This document shows positions 34,369-43,768 of a DNA stretch of 49,920 nt, piece after piece (position 1 is the stretch's first letter; the number at the start of each line of letters is the position of its first letter). Both the position numbers and the translations under genes were made by a program. The notes under the pieces are model-generated. The model was not told the origin of the DNA. It did no database searches and was given only the letters and a program-made list of their open reading frames with translations. Origin of the DNA: Candidatus Merdivivens pullicola (GTDB lineage Bacteria; Bacteroidota; Bacteroidia; Bacteroidales; UBA932); contig JADIMA010000034.1 of NCBI GenBank assembly GCA_017694945.1, positions 1-49,920 of the forward strand, read 5' to 3'.

Positions 34369-35025
34369 ATGAAACTCATCAACCTCGGCGAGACCGACTC
34401 AATCCTCAACAAATTCGTCTCCGAAATGCGCGACATAAACATTCAGAAGGACAGCATGCGTTTCAGGCGCAATCTGGAGAGAATCGGAGAAATATTCGCT
34501 TACGAGATAAGCAGGAAACTCACGTTTTCAAAGAAGCAGGTAGAGACCCCGCTGGGAATAGCCGAATGCTCCACTCCGGACGACAACATCGTAATCGGCA
34601 CGATCCTGAGAGCCGGGCTGCCGCTCCACAACGGGATACTGAACTATTTCGACAACGCCCAGAACGCCTTTGTAGCGGCATACAGGAAATACGACAAGGA
34701 AGGCAATTTTGAAATCAGGACCGAGTATGCAAGCACCCCCCGGCTGTCCGGCAAGACACTTATATTGGCAGACACGATGCTGGCAACCGGTTCGTCGCTC
34801 CAGATAGTATATGAGAAACTGTGCCACGATTTCGGCAAACCGGAATACACGCATTTTGTATGCCCGATATCGAGCCAATATGCAGTCGAATACATAAAGA
34901 AACACTTCAGAGGCGAATCGATAACCCTTTGGGTGGCGGCCATCGATGAAGAACTCACATCGCACTCGTACATAGTGCCGGGACTCGGAGACGCCGGGGA
35001 TCTCGCATACGGCAGCAAACTGTAG
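34369..35025 (+). CDS. upp: Uracil phosphoribosyltransferase
   Basis: 218 residues. The PRPP-binding loop LILADTMLATGSSL, the early TILRAGLPLHNGIL region and the C-terminal uracil-binding PGLGDAGDLAYG are typical. It salvages uracil to UMP using PRPP in the cytoplasm. It has its own promoter and converges with rpoN, the stops being about 20 nt apart. Confidence 0.93.
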   Translation: MKLINLGETDSILNKFVSEMRDINIQKDSMRFRRNLERIGEIFAYEISRKLTFSKKQVETPLGIAECSTPDDNIVIGTILRAGLPLHNGILNYFDNAQNAFVAAYRKYDKEGNFEIRTEYASTPRLSGKTLILADTMLATGSSLQIVYEKLCHDFGKPEYTHFVCPISSQYAVEYIKKHFRGESITLWVAAIDEELTSHSYIVPGLGDAGDLAYGSKL

Positions 35026-35046
35026 CACTGCCGCCAATGACGGACG

Positions 35047-36471
35047 TTACAGTTCCTTCCTCAACCTGGCAATAGGAATGTTCAACTGCTCCCTGTATTT
35101 GGCGACAGTACGGCGTGCCACCTTGTAGCCTTTTGAAGACAACATGTTCACTAACTCCTCGTCGGTGAGGGGTTTTTTCTTATCCTCAGCATCCACGCAT
35201 TCTGAAAGCACTTTTTTAATCTCACGCGTAGAGACTTCTTCGCCGGAATCGGTTGCAAGTCCTTCCGAGAAAAAATATTTTAAAGGGAATATGCCGAAAT
35301 GGGTCTGGATATATTTGCTGCTGACGACACGGGATATCGTGGATATGTCGAGCCCTGTCATCTCGGCAATGTCCTTGAGTACCATCGGCTTCAACTTCGA
35401 CTCATCGCCATCCATGAAATAATCGTGCTGGTACTTCAGTATGGCGTTCATGGTGCTCATGAACGTATTCTGCCGCTGCTTTATGGCTTCGATGAACCAT
35501 TTTGCAGAATCTATTTTCTGCTTCACGAACATTGCGGCCTCTTTTCCCTCGCGGGCCGAACTCTTCGCGGCGTTCTCGAGTATCCTTGCATATTTCGAGT
35601 TGACTTTCAGTTCGGGTACTGAAAAGCGCGGAAGCGAAAGCACAAGTTCGCCGTCCTTCAACTCCAGCAGAAAATCCGGCACCACCTGCTGCGCCTGTTC
35701 GGTATAATTGTCGTCGATCGTACCTCCGGGTCTCGGATTCAGGTGCACTATCTCGGAAATCGCCCCCTTCATGTCATCCTCCGACAAGCCGAGACGGGAT
35801 ATTATCTTTGAATAATGCTTTTTTGTAAACTCGGGATAAAACCGGGTAAGAATCGCAGTGGCATTCACCACGTCTCGTGTCTGCTCCTTGGCCTTCAACT
35901 GCAAAAGGAGGCACTCCTGAAGATCACGGGCCCCGACCCCTGTGGGCTCGAACTCCTGGATTACTTTCAACATGCGCCCCACCTCGTCGGCATCCGTCGT
36001 TATTCCGGACTTGAAGGCCATGTCGTCAACAAGACTCTCAAGATCGCGGCGAAGATAGCCGTCGTCGTCAAGGCTGCCTATGATGAACGAGGCTACTGCC
36101 CGTTCATGCTCCGTCAACGGCTTGTAACCCAACTGATGCTCAAGGCTCTGGTGGAAACTCTCCTTAACGGAGAAAGTGTTGTACTGCGGCTTCTCGTCCT
36201 TGCCGTAATTGTTTACGTATGTCTTGTAACGCGGAATCGAATCATCTTCGGTATAGGCGTCGAGGGAAAGATCTTCCTGCTGCTCTCCGTCATCATCGCC
36301 TTCGGCCTTGGAGTTTTCATCAAGAACGGGATTTTCCTCCATTTCCTTCTGAATCCTCTGCTGCATTTCCAATGCGGAAAGTTCCAGCAACTTTATCGTC
36401 TGGATCTGGAGGGGCGACAACTTCTGTGTCTGTTTCTGGACAAGCCCTTGTTTTATTCCTGAATTATTCAT
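35047..36471 (-). CDS. rpoN: RNA polymerase sigma-54 factor
   Basis: About 474 residues from ATG 36471 (MNNSGIKQGLVQKQTQKLSP). An earlier in-frame codon would put the start upstream of the promoter. The N-terminal Gln/Leu-rich activator-interacting region (LSPLQIQTIKLLELSALEMQQRI), an acidic linker, the core-binding region and the C-terminal RpoN box (RRTVAKYREQLNIP) are all present. It directs transcription that needs AAA+ enhancer-binding activators; none lies in this window. On the minus strand TATATTTG (36484-36477) ends 6 nt before the ATG, so the mRNA is probably leaderless. Confidence 0.95.
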   Translation of the reverse strand: MNNSGIKQGLVQKQTQKLSPLQIQTIKLLELSALEMQQRIQKEMEENPVLDENSKAEGDDDGEQQEDLSLDAYTEDDSIPRYKTYVNNYGKDEKPQYNTFSVKESFHQSLEHQLGYKPLTEHERAVASFIIGSLDDDGYLRRDLESLVDDMAFKSGITTDADEVGRMLKVIQEFEPTGVGARDLQECLLLQLKAKEQTRDVVNATAILTRFYPEFTKKHYSKIISRLGLSEDDMKGAISEIVHLNPRPGGTIDDNYTEQAQQVVPDFLLELKDGELVLSLPRFSVPELKVNSKYARILENAAKSSAREGKEAAMFVKQKIDSAKWFIEAIKQRQNTFMSTMNAILKYQHDYFMDGDESKLKPMVLKDIAEMTGLDISTISRVVSSKYIQTHFGIFPLKYFFSEGLATDSGEEVSTREIKKVLSECVDAEDKKKPLTDEELVNMLSSKGYKVARRTVAKYREQLNIPIARLRKEL

Positions 36472-36524
36472 GAATGCAAATATACATTTTTTTCCTATAT
36501 TCGCACTTGAAAACAGCAACCGTT

Positions 36525-37355
36525 ATGGAACAGCAAGACATCATGCATGTGGATGTGGCTGAAATACTGAAAAAAAAGGCCCCGGACAAGGCCCGGCTCA
36601 TCCCAGGATTCGTAGTTTCATGGCTAAAAAGAATCATACACCAGGATGAAATCAATGCAGGCCTGGCCGATTTCGGACATTGCGGCAGCATTGACTTTGC
36701 GGACAACATCATCAGGCACACGTTGCAGGCCGGTTATACGGCCCACGGCATGGAACGGCTGGATCTTTCCAAAAGATATGTTTTCGTATCCAACCATCCT
36801 CTCGGAGGACTGGACGGAATGGTGCTCATCGCCTGCATCGGGAAAAAGTTCAACAACGTACGCTTCGTCGTCAACGACCTGCTGATGTTCCTCAAACCCC
36901 TCGCACCGATTTTCGTGCCCGTGAACAAGTTCGGAAAAAGCGGCAGCGAAAGCGCAAGAGCCATAAACGAGGCGTTTGCATCCGACACCCAGATACTGTA
37001 TTTCCCAGCCGGGCTGTGTTCCAGGAAAAACAAGGGGGTGATTTCCGATCTTCCCTGGAAGAGCACCTTTCTCAAGAAGGCCAGGGAATACGGACGCGAC
37101 ATAGTACCAGTATATTTCGACGGCAGAAACTCATCGTTTTTCTACAGGCTCGCCAACCTGCGGAAAATCCTTAAAATCAAATTCAACATCGAAATGATGT
37201 TCCTTCCCGACGAAATGTTCAGACAGAAAGGAAAGAGTTTCAACCTATACTTCGGAGAACCAATCCCCATATCATCAATAGGCCCTGACAGAAGCATCAA
37301 TGAATGGGTAAAAATCATACGTGATACTACATACAAACTTAAACCTGCAAAATGA
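36525..37355 (+). CDS. glsA: O-acyltransferase of glycine-lipid synthesis (PlsC-like)
   Basis: About 276 residues from MEQQDIMHVD. The acyltransferase motif is VSNHPLGGLDG: a His and an Asp five residues apart, one longer than the usual HX4D. FPAGLCSRKNKG and DIVPVYFDGRNS supply further acyltransferase blocks. The next gene is an OlsB-like N-acyltransferase, overlapping by 4 nt (ATGA). This pair matches GlsA/GlsB of Bacteroides, which make acyloxyacyl-glycine lipids at the inner membrane. The name rests on context and recalled similarity. It is divergent from rpoN, with TATATTCG (36496-36503) as a weak -7 element. Confidence 0.82.
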   Translation: MEQQDIMHVDVAEILKKKAPDKARLIPGFVVSWLKRIIHQDEINAGLADFGHCGSIDFADNIIRHTLQAGYTAHGMERLDLSKRYVFVSNHPLGGLDGMVLIACIGKKFNNVRFVVNDLLMFLKPLAPIFVPVNKFGKSGSESARAINEAFASDTQILYFPAGLCSRKNKGVISDLPWKSTFLKKAREYGRDIVPVYFDGRNSSFFYRLANLRKILKIKFNIEMMFLPDEMFRQKGKSFNLYFGEPIPISSIGPDRSINEWVKIIRDTTYKLKPAK

Positions 37356-38359
37356 AACCTTTGATTGACCCTGTAAGCAAAGAGACCCTCAAAAAGGAAC
37401 TTACAAAAGACAAACTCATTAGATACACCAGAAAAGGAGACAACGAACTCTATGAAATCACGGCGGCGGATTCGCCCAACGTGATGAGAGAAATAGGCAG
37501 GCTCCGCGAACTCACTTTCCGAGATGCGGGAGGCGGCACGGGAGAAGAAATCGACATAGACCGCTACGACACCGATCCGGACAATCCGTATAGGCAACTG
37601 ATCGTATGGAACCCGAACGAATGCGAAATAATCGGGGGCTACCGCTATATTTACGGCAAGGGGCTTGATGTATCCGACCTTGCCACCGCTGAACTTTTCA
37701 ATTTTTCTGACGGATTCATCAAAGACTACATGCCGCACATGATAGAACTCGGCCGCTCGTTCATCCAGCCGAACTACCAGGGGACGAAAATGGCCCGCAA
37801 AGGACTTTTCGCCCTGGACAACCTGTGGGACGGGCTCGGGGCGCTGATAATGAAATATTCCGACTGCCGGTATTTTTTCGGAAAAGTCACAATGTACAGG
37901 AAATACAACGTACAGGCCAGAAACATGCTTCTGAATTTCATGCACAAGTATTTTTCCGATCCTGACAGAATGGTATATCCGATTTCTCCTATCGACATAG
38001 ACGCTGGCAATCCCCTGTATTCGGAAATATTCGACGGGCTCGACTATCAGGAAGCCTACAAAAGGCTTTCGCACGAAATAAAGGAAAAAGGAGAGCACAT
38101 TCCGCCTTTAGTCAATTCATACATGAACCTTTCCGCGACAATGAAAGTCTTCGGAACGGCGATAAATGAAAAATTCGGCGGCGTCGAAGAGACAGCAATA
38201 CTCGTAACCATCCCTGACATATTTCCGGACAAACTTGACCGCTACACCTCCCCTCTTGCAGAGTGGAGCCAGCGGCTGAAATACAGATGGTGGAAAGTCG
38301 CCAGTACTATTAAAAAAAGACGCTCTTCCCGGAAGGCTCAGCAGCCTCTTTCGGAATAA
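37352..38359 (+). CDS. glsB: N-acyltransferase of glycine-lipid synthesis (OlsB/GNAT-like)
   Basis: 335 residues. The OlsB/hemolysin-type GNAT domain is visible: EIGRLRELTFRDAGGGTG, YRQLIVWNPNECEIIGGYRYIYG, and MIELGRSFIQPNYQGTKMARKGLFALDNLWDGLG. In Bacteroides GlsB adds a 3-hydroxy fatty acyl group to glycine, the first step of glycine-lipid synthesis, and GlsA adds the second chain. It overlaps glsA by 4 nt. Its last 50 nt overlap the convergent SPOR-domain gene, an unusually large antisense overlap. Confidence 0.83.
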   Translation: MKPLIDPVSKETLKKELTKDKLIRYTRKGDNELYEITAADSPNVMREIGRLRELTFRDAGGGTGEEIDIDRYDTDPDNPYRQLIVWNPNECEIIGGYRYIYGKGLDVSDLATAELFNFSDGFIKDYMPHMIELGRSFIQPNYQGTKMARKGLFALDNLWDGLGALIMKYSDCRYFFGKVTMYRKYNVQARNMLLNFMHKYFSDPDRMVYPISPIDIDAGNPLYSEIFDGLDYQEAYKRLSHEIKEKGEHIPPLVNSYMNLSATMKVFGTAINEKFGGVEETAILVTIPDIFPDKLDRYTSPLAEWSQRLKYRWWKVASTIKKRRSSRKAQQPLSE

Positions 38360-38963
38360 CCAAGGTAACAGTATCCAGACGAACCGCATTGTCCTTGTCA
38401 AGAGGAGGATATGAAATCGCCTCCTTCACAAGGAAAGCGGCCGGATACATCATTTTTATACCATTAAGAGCCGCCATGGCCTCGGAACGGGTGCGAAAGT
38501 CGCCGACAGTCACCTTAAAATACGGATTGTCGTAGTTGCGATACGCCCGAAGTTCCGGAAAAAGGAATCTGAACTCTTTTTCTATTTTCTCCGACTCCGA
38601 ACGGGCATTCCTCTTGTTGTCAAAGAAAATACGGATCCTGTAGCCTTCCATCTTCCTGCCAGCATTGGAAGCGACATGGGCCGCCATCGCCGAACGGATT
38701 GAAATATTCTGGTTCAGGGTCACTCCATGCAGGAGGCCGAAAATGTTTTTACCTGAAAGAAGCGTATCCTCATACGGAAGACTCACATACATCACGGTAT
38801 CCTTCAGCACGAACAGCGAAGTATCAATTGCTGAAGAATCAACGACCGCCAATGAATCGGCGGCGGCACGTACTGCCGACGGCGCAGAAGAAACATTCCT
38901 GAAACTGCCGAAAAATATCGGCGCCAGCAGAAAGGCAATGACTATCGGGTATTTTGCTTTCAT
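38310..38963 (-). CDS. Exported SPOR-domain-like protein
   Basis: 217 residues with an N-terminal signal sequence (KAKYPIVIAFLLAPIFFGSF). The C-terminal part reads GYRIRIFFDNKRNARSESEKIEKEFRFLFPELRAYRNYDNPYFKVTVGDFRTRSEAMAALNGIK in pieces, the pattern of a SPOR peptidoglycan-binding domain (a repeat of beta-alpha-beta with 'Y-F-K-V-x-V-G-D-F'). It probably binds denuded septal glycan in the periplasm. It overlaps the 3' end of glsB on the opposite strand by 50 nt, and starts inside the stop of the upstream lipoprotein gene (ATGA overlap). Confidence 0.78.
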   Translation of the reverse strand: MKAKYPIVIAFLLAPIFFGSFRNVSSAPSAVRAAADSLAVVDSSAIDTSLFVLKDTVMYVSLPYEDTLLSGKNIFGLLHGVTLNQNISIRSAMAAHVASNAGRKMEGYRIRIFFDNKRNARSESEKIEKEFRFLFPELRAYRNYDNPYFKVTVGDFRTRSEAMAALNGIKMMYPAAFLVKEAISYPPLDKDNAVRLDTVTLVIPKEAAEPSGKSVFF

Positions 38964-39424
38964 CTCACAAACGACATTATCTCGTCATAACCCATATCGT
39001 TCAAACGGATGCTCCGCCTGATTCCGGATTTCAGTCTCACCTTCACAACGGCATCCACCGTTATGTCCGAGCGGTTGAAGGAAGAGGCCAACCCGAGAAG
39101 TTCGAAAGGCGAAACCGAATCGGCAAGTCCTATTTCCAACGGGAAAAGACATTCCGACACCGCCTCTCCGGGAACCGACACAGTAGTATCCATGGCAAAC
39201 ACGCCGAATTCGGAGCCGTCTCTCTTTACCGAACCCGAAACAGAAACGACTGAAAACTCTTTTGCCGGATTGTCAACGGTAAGCCGCACGGAAACTTTCA
39301 AGCCTGTAAAACCCACATTCTCAAGTTCGGCTATCTTATAATCGGTAATCCTTATGTCCCTCATGCGCGAACATGAGGACGATACGAGCAATACGGCGAA
39401 TATTATTAGTATGTATTTTCTCAT
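38960..39424 (-). CDS. LEA-type-2-like lipoprotein
   Basis: 154 residues. A lipoprotein signal ends LLVSSSCS (Cys at residue 18). The mature part, VGFTGLKVSVRLTVDNPAKEFSVVSVSGSVKRDG, is the LEA14/WHy-type fold signature ('V-x-L-x-V-x-N-P'), with FNRSDITVDAVVKVRLKSGIRRSI following. Function unknown. A -7 element TATTTTTG lies at 39462-39455 (minus). The gene overlaps the SPOR-domain gene by 4 nt, so the two are co-transcribed. Confidence 0.75.
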   Translation of the reverse strand: MRKYILIIFAVLLVSSSCSRMRDIRITDYKIAELENVGFTGLKVSVRLTVDNPAKEFSVVSVSGSVKRDGSEFGVFAMDTTVSVPGEAVSECLFPLEIGLADSVSPFELLGLASSFNRSDITVDAVVKVRLKSGIRRSIRLNDMGYDEIMSFVR

Positions 39425-39522
39425 CCTGTTTTATTGCATAAACATATGGATTTGCAAAAATAGAAAAATCTCCGGAATTCTGCCTATATTTGTAATTTTA
39501 AGTAACCTCTTACAATAAAAGG

Positions 39523-40884
39523 ATGGACAAAGATTTCAAATCCATAAGGCCTGTCACCGACGCATCGAGGCCGGGTGTATATATCGAAACCTACGGATGC
39601 CAGATGAACGTGAATGACAGCGAAGTAATACTCTCTCTCCTTGAAGACGAAGGCTATGCGCTGTGCGACAGCATGGAAAAAGCGTCGCTCGCAATCATCA
39701 ACACCTGCGCCATCAGAGACAATGCCGAACAGCGTATCTGGGGACGGCTTGAAGTGTTCAGGCAACTCAGAAAAAAGCACCGCCTGACAGTCTGCATAGT
39801 CGGCTGCATGGCAGAAAGGCTCAAGGAAGAACTGCTCGAACATCCGGCGGTTGACATAGTGGCCGGGCCGGATTCATACAGGGCCCTGCCGGGCCTTATA
39901 AAGAAACTTTCTTCAGCCGAAGGCGGCAAGCAGATAGACGTAATGCTTTCGAATGAAGAGACTTATGCAGACATCTCTCCGGTAAGGCTCGACAAGAACG
40001 GGGTTTCCGCATACATTTCCATAATGCGCGGATGCAACAATGTCTGCTCCTACTGCGTGGTTCCATATACCAGGGGCTCCGAACGCAGCCGCGACTATCG
40101 CACCATCCTCAGGGAGGCTGGAGAACTTCAGGCCAACGGCTACAAGGAAATCAACCTGCTGGGACAGAATGTGGACTCATATCTATGGACGGAGGACCGG
40201 CGTGTCGATTTTGCCGCGCTGCTCAGGATGACAGCCGAAGCATACCCCGGAATGAGAATCAGGTTTTCAACATCGCACCCAAAGGACATAAGCGACGAAG
40301 TCATCCGTACAATGGCCTCATATGACAACATCTGCAAGCACATACACCTTCCGGTACAATCAGGAAGCAGCAGGATGCTGGAATTGATGCGCCGCAAATA
40401 CGACAGGGAATGGTATCTTGAAAGGATAAGGAAAATAAGGGAAATCATGCCGGACTGTGCGATAACCACGGACATCATTGCGGGATTCTGCACGGAGACA
40501 GCCGAAGACCACTTGCAGACACTGTCGTTGATGGAAGAAGTAAGGTTCGACGGCGCTTTCATGTTCCAGTATTCCGAAAGGCCGGGAACTCTTGCAGCGA
40601 GACGGTACAAAGACGACGTACCGCCTGAGACAAAGACAGAAAGGCTGAATGAAATCATCCGGTTACAGAACCGCATATCTCTGGAAAACAACATGAAAGA
40701 GATAGGCAGACGCATGGTTGTCCTGATTGAGGGGACATCGAAGCGCAATAAAGACGAACTGTTCGGGCGGGCCTCGAACAACAAAGTATGCGTATTCCCT
40801 TCCAACGGACACAAAATCGGAGAATACGCCGAAGTGGAAGTGCTTGACTGCACATCAGCCACCCTGATATCAAAGACAATATGA
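39523..40884 (+). CDS. miaB: tRNA-2-methylthio-N6-dimethylallyladenosine synthase
   Basis: 453 residues. The N-terminal UPF0004 domain has Cys in YGCQMNVNDSE, NTCAIRDNAEQ and VGCMAERLK (auxiliary 4Fe-4S). The radical-SAM motif is RGCNNVCSYCVVPYTRGSERSR. A TRAM domain closes the protein (RMVVLIEGTSKRN). It methylthiolates A37 of tRNAs that read codons starting with U. A -7 element TATATTTG lies at 39485-39492. It is 34 nt before the OsmC gene. Confidence 0.95.
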   Translation: MDKDFKSIRPVTDASRPGVYIETYGCQMNVNDSEVILSLLEDEGYALCDSMEKASLAIINTCAIRDNAEQRIWGRLEVFRQLRKKHRLTVCIVGCMAERLKEELLEHPAVDIVAGPDSYRALPGLIKKLSSAEGGKQIDVMLSNEETYADISPVRLDKNGVSAYISIMRGCNNVCSYCVVPYTRGSERSRDYRTILREAGELQANGYKEINLLGQNVDSYLWTEDRRVDFAALLRMTAEAYPGMRIRFSTSHPKDISDEVIRTMASYDNICKHIHLPVQSGSSRMLELMRRKYDREWYLERIRKIREIMPDCAITTDIIAGFCTETAEDHLQTLSLMEEVRFDGAFMFQYSERPGTLAARRYKDDVPPETKTERLNEIIRLQNRISLENNMKEIGRRMVVLIEGTSKRNKDELFGRASNNKVCVFPSNGHKIGEYAEVEVLDCTSATLISKTI

Positions 40885-40918
40885 TTTTCAACAACAATAA
40901 AACAGGAGACACACTATC

Positions 40919-41326
40919 ATGACAAAGATGAGAAGCACCTACCTCGGAGGATTCAGAACCGAGATCGAACATCTGCAATCCGGCAATAAGGTCATAACGG
41001 ACGCACCACTCGACAACCACGGAAAAGGAGAATTCTTCTCCCCTACCGACCTGTTCGCATCATCGCTTGCAAGCTGCATGCTGACTATCATGGGACAGTC
41101 TGCTGAAGCACACGGCTTCAACATCGACGGGACAAGGATTGAAATCGAGAAGAAAATGGGCACTAACCCACGCAGGGTAATAGAGATTGACGTGGACATT
41201 TATTTCCCCGAGGGCTCCAACTACTCGGACAAGGAAAAAAGGTTCATAGAGGCTGCCGTAAACGGATGTCCCGTATCCAACAGCCTGAGCCCGGAGATTG
41301 AAAAGAAAATCGTCTATCACTATTAG
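40919..41326 (+). CDS. OsmC-family peroxiredoxin-like protein
   Basis: 135 residues. The two redox cysteines of the OsmC/Ohr fold are present in SSLASCMLTIMG and VNGCPVSNSL. The N-terminal strand region and the central EIEKKMGTNPRRVIEIDVDIYFP fit the family. Members reduce organic hydroperoxides, although the YhfA/OsmC-like subgroup is poorly characterised. AGGAG lies about 13 nt upstream of the ATG. Confidence 0.9.
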   Translation: MTKMRSTYLGGFRTEIEHLQSGNKVITDAPLDNHGKGEFFSPTDLFASSLASCMLTIMGQSAEAHGFNIDGTRIEIEKKMGTNPRRVIEIDVDIYFPEGSNYSDKEKRFIEAAVNGCPVSNSLSPEIEKKIVYHY

Positions 41327-41368
41327 AAACTGTTTCTTAATGACCGGCCCGGCTTCACGGGCAACGGC

Positions 41369-43411
41369 TCATTGCACAAGGCCGAGTTTCCTCATGAGCG
41401 CGTCCGGTTCGGGATCACGGCCCCTGAAACGACGGTACATTTCGGCGGCATCTTCGGTGCCGCCTTTTGAAAGTATCTCGCGACGCAATGACGCGGCCAC
41501 CTCCCTGTTGAAAACGCCTTTTTCCTCAAACAGCGAAAACGCATCGGCCTCAAGGACTTCCGCCCATTTGTACGAATAATATCCCGCCGAATATCCACCG
41601 TTAAAAATATGCGAAAAAGACGGGGAAAAAGCCGTCCCTGCTATCTGCGGAAGCACCGAAATGCCTTCAAGGACATTCTTTTCAAAATCAACGACATCTT
41701 TATCATTCCGTTCCGCCGACGAATACCAGGCCATATCAAGGATTCCGAATTGCAACTGCCTCAACTGCAGATATCCGGCCTGGAAATTCCTGGCCTCGAC
41801 CAGCCTGGCCAGCAATTCGTCAGGAATAGTCTCCCCAGTCTGATAATGTTTTGCGAAGAGACTGAGAAATTCCGGCTCGAATGCCCAGTTTTCCATAATC
41901 TGGGAAGGAAATTCTACAAAATCCCACGGAACGTTCGTGCCGGAAACAGAGGCATAATTGCATTCGGACAAAGTTTCATGAAGAGAATGCCCGAACTCAT
42001 GCAGCAGGGTAGTAACTTCGTCATGGGTAAGGAGCGACGGAGTGTCGGAAGAAGGCTTTGTAAAATTAGTTACGATACTTATCATCGGCCTGTGGTCTTC
42101 ACCGTCCAGAACATACTGTCCCTCAAAAGGGTTCATCCACGCACCCGAATTTTTATTGCTCCTCGGGAAGAAATCCATATACAGCAAAGCCATGTGCTTC
42201 CCGGAAGAATCCTTGACATCATACACCCTTACGTCTTCATGATACACAGGAAGATCCTTTCTTTCTTCAAATGTAAGCCCGTACAGCCTCCCTGCCAGAT
42301 CGAAAGCCGCTTTTACGACAGTTCCCAGTTCAAAATACGGTTTCAGTTCTTCTTCCTTGAGGGAAAACCTGGATTCCCTGTATTTTTCAGACCAATATGC
42401 GAAATCCCACGGCATCATGGGGTCTTCAAATCCGCAGGAAACTGCAAAAGAAGACACTTCCTCAACATCTTTACGGGCAAAAGGGAGGGTGCGCTTCAAC
42501 AGATTGTCCAGAAACGCATTGACTTTCTCTTTGCTTCCGGCCATTCTTTCCTCCAGAACATAGTCCGCATAAGTGCCGTAACCGAGCATTGCGGCTATCG
42601 ATGTCTTTAATTCCACGATTTTTTTCAGAACCGGGCAGTTGTCGAACCTGCCTCCCAAAGCCCTTGTATTTCCTGCCATCCATATCCGGCGACGGAGATT
42701 TCTGTTGCCACTGAACCTGAGGAAAGGCCCCATGCTTGTACGTGACAGTGTAAAGACCCATCCGTCCATCTGCCTTGCCGCCGCTTCTTCGGATGCCGCC
42801 GTCCTCACATACTCGGGAAGCCCCGCAAGATCCGACTCATCCGTCAGATGCAGGACATAATCGTTAGTGGCGTCAAGAAGGTTCTTTTCAAATCCGAGTT
42901 GGGCCAGGGACAGTTCCTCGGACATTTTCCCGAAAGCCTCTTTGTCATCATCCGGAAGCCCGGCTCCGTTGCGCACGAACGAATCATAGGTCTTCTTGAG
43001 CAGCATGGATTGCTCGGCAGTCAAACCTGCCGTATCCCTGCCGTCATACACCGCCTTTACCTTTTCAAACAGAATCCGGTTCAACGACACATACAGCGAA
43101 TATTCCGTCAACATGGGCGAGACCTTTTCGGCTATCTCCCTTATCCCCGGACTCGTACATGCCGAATTCATATTATAGAATATGCCAGCAACTCTGTCAA
43201 GCAACTTTCCGGAGGCATCCAGAGCAACCACGGTATTCTCAAAATCAGGCTTGTCCGGATTAGCCACAATAGCATCTATCTCTTTTTTCGCAATCGCCAC
43301 CGCTTCACTGAATGCGGGCAGATAATGCTCCTCCCTTATCATGTCAAACCGCGGAGCACCATACTGCAAAGAAGAGTCCGCCAGCAAAGGATTGTCCTTC
43401 AAATCCATCAT
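41369..43411 (-). CDS. M3-family metallopeptidase (peptidyl-dipeptidase Dcp-like)
   Basis: 680 residues, normal for Dcp/OpdA. The zinc motif HEFGH is in TLLHEFGHSLHETLSECNY, preceded by MNPFEGQYVLDGEDHRPMISIVTNF and followed by PSQIMENWAFEPEFL. There is no signal peptide (MMDLKDNPLLADSSL). It hydrolyses oligopeptides, releasing C-terminal dipeptides. It begins 3 nt after the zinc-ribbon gene's stop, so the two are co-transcribed. Confidence 0.92.
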   Translation of the reverse strand: MMDLKDNPLLADSSLQYGAPRFDMIREEHYLPAFSEAVAIAKKEIDAIVANPDKPDFENTVVALDASGKLLDRVAGIFYNMNSACTSPGIREIAEKVSPMLTEYSLYVSLNRILFEKVKAVYDGRDTAGLTAEQSMLLKKTYDSFVRNGAGLPDDDKEAFGKMSEELSLAQLGFEKNLLDATNDYVLHLTDESDLAGLPEYVRTAASEEAAARQMDGWVFTLSRTSMGPFLRFSGNRNLRRRIWMAGNTRALGGRFDNCPVLKKIVELKTSIAAMLGYGTYADYVLEERMAGSKEKVNAFLDNLLKRTLPFARKDVEEVSSFAVSCGFEDPMMPWDFAYWSEKYRESRFSLKEEELKPYFELGTVVKAAFDLAGRLYGLTFEERKDLPVYHEDVRVYDVKDSSGKHMALLYMDFFPRSNKNSGAWMNPFEGQYVLDGEDHRPMISIVTNFTKPSSDTPSLLTHDEVTTLLHEFGHSLHETLSECNYASVSGTNVPWDFVEFPSQIMENWAFEPEFLSLFAKHYQTGETIPDELLARLVEARNFQAGYLQLRQLQFGILDMAWYSSAERNDKDVVDFEKNVLEGISVLPQIAGTAFSPSFSHIFNGGYSAGYYSYKWAEVLEADAFSLFEEKGVFNREVAASLRREILSKGGTEDAAEMYRRFRGRDPEPDALMRKLGLVQ

Positions 43412-43414
43412 AGT

Positions 43415-43768
43415 TCAAAATAATTTCTTGACCAAATAACCGAAAAATATCTTATACCTTATATTGTAACATTCATATATGCGATACAGGCCATAACTCC
43501 GGCATCCCGTAAATATGTCTTTGACGAAGCCCCGTTTTTCCAACTCTCCCACCCTTACGGCCGCCTCCGGCAAGGCATGCAGCAGCCTGTAATTGTTTGC
43601 AAGCATCCTGTTCACGCCTGCCATGATTTTGTGCTCTTCCCTGTGGAGACGGTTGTTATACGCATTCCTGCAATAATCGCCGCAAAACTTCTTGTCGCTA
43701 CGCCCTTTCAGCAACTCACCGCATTCAAGGCAATGATTTGTTTCAACCCCGCAATTCACGCTCTCCAT
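43415..43768 (-). CDS. Small zinc-ribbon protein, Bacteroidota-conserved type
   Basis: 117 residues. An N-terminal four-cysteine zinc ribbon (CLECGELLKGRSDKKFCGDYCRNAYNNR) resembles DUF2116-type zinc ribbons, followed by a helical stretch and the C-terminal RGFVKDIFTGCRSYGLYRIYECYNIRYKIF. Function unknown. It is different in sequence from the zinc ribbons of the 5-10 kb operon. It sits 3 nt before the M3 peptidase gene and diverges from ssb across a 200-nt gap. Confidence 0.8.
   Translation of the reverse strand: MESVNCGVETNHCLECGELLKGRSDKKFCGDYCRNAYNNRLHREEHKIMAGVNRMLANNYRLLHALPEAAVRVGELEKRGFVKDIFTGCRSYGLYRIYECYNIRYKIFFGYLVKKLF

Noticed and set aside
36472-36519. Upstream extensions of rpoN and of glsA
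   Set aside because: Both run into the shared promoter region; accepted starts match family N-termini.
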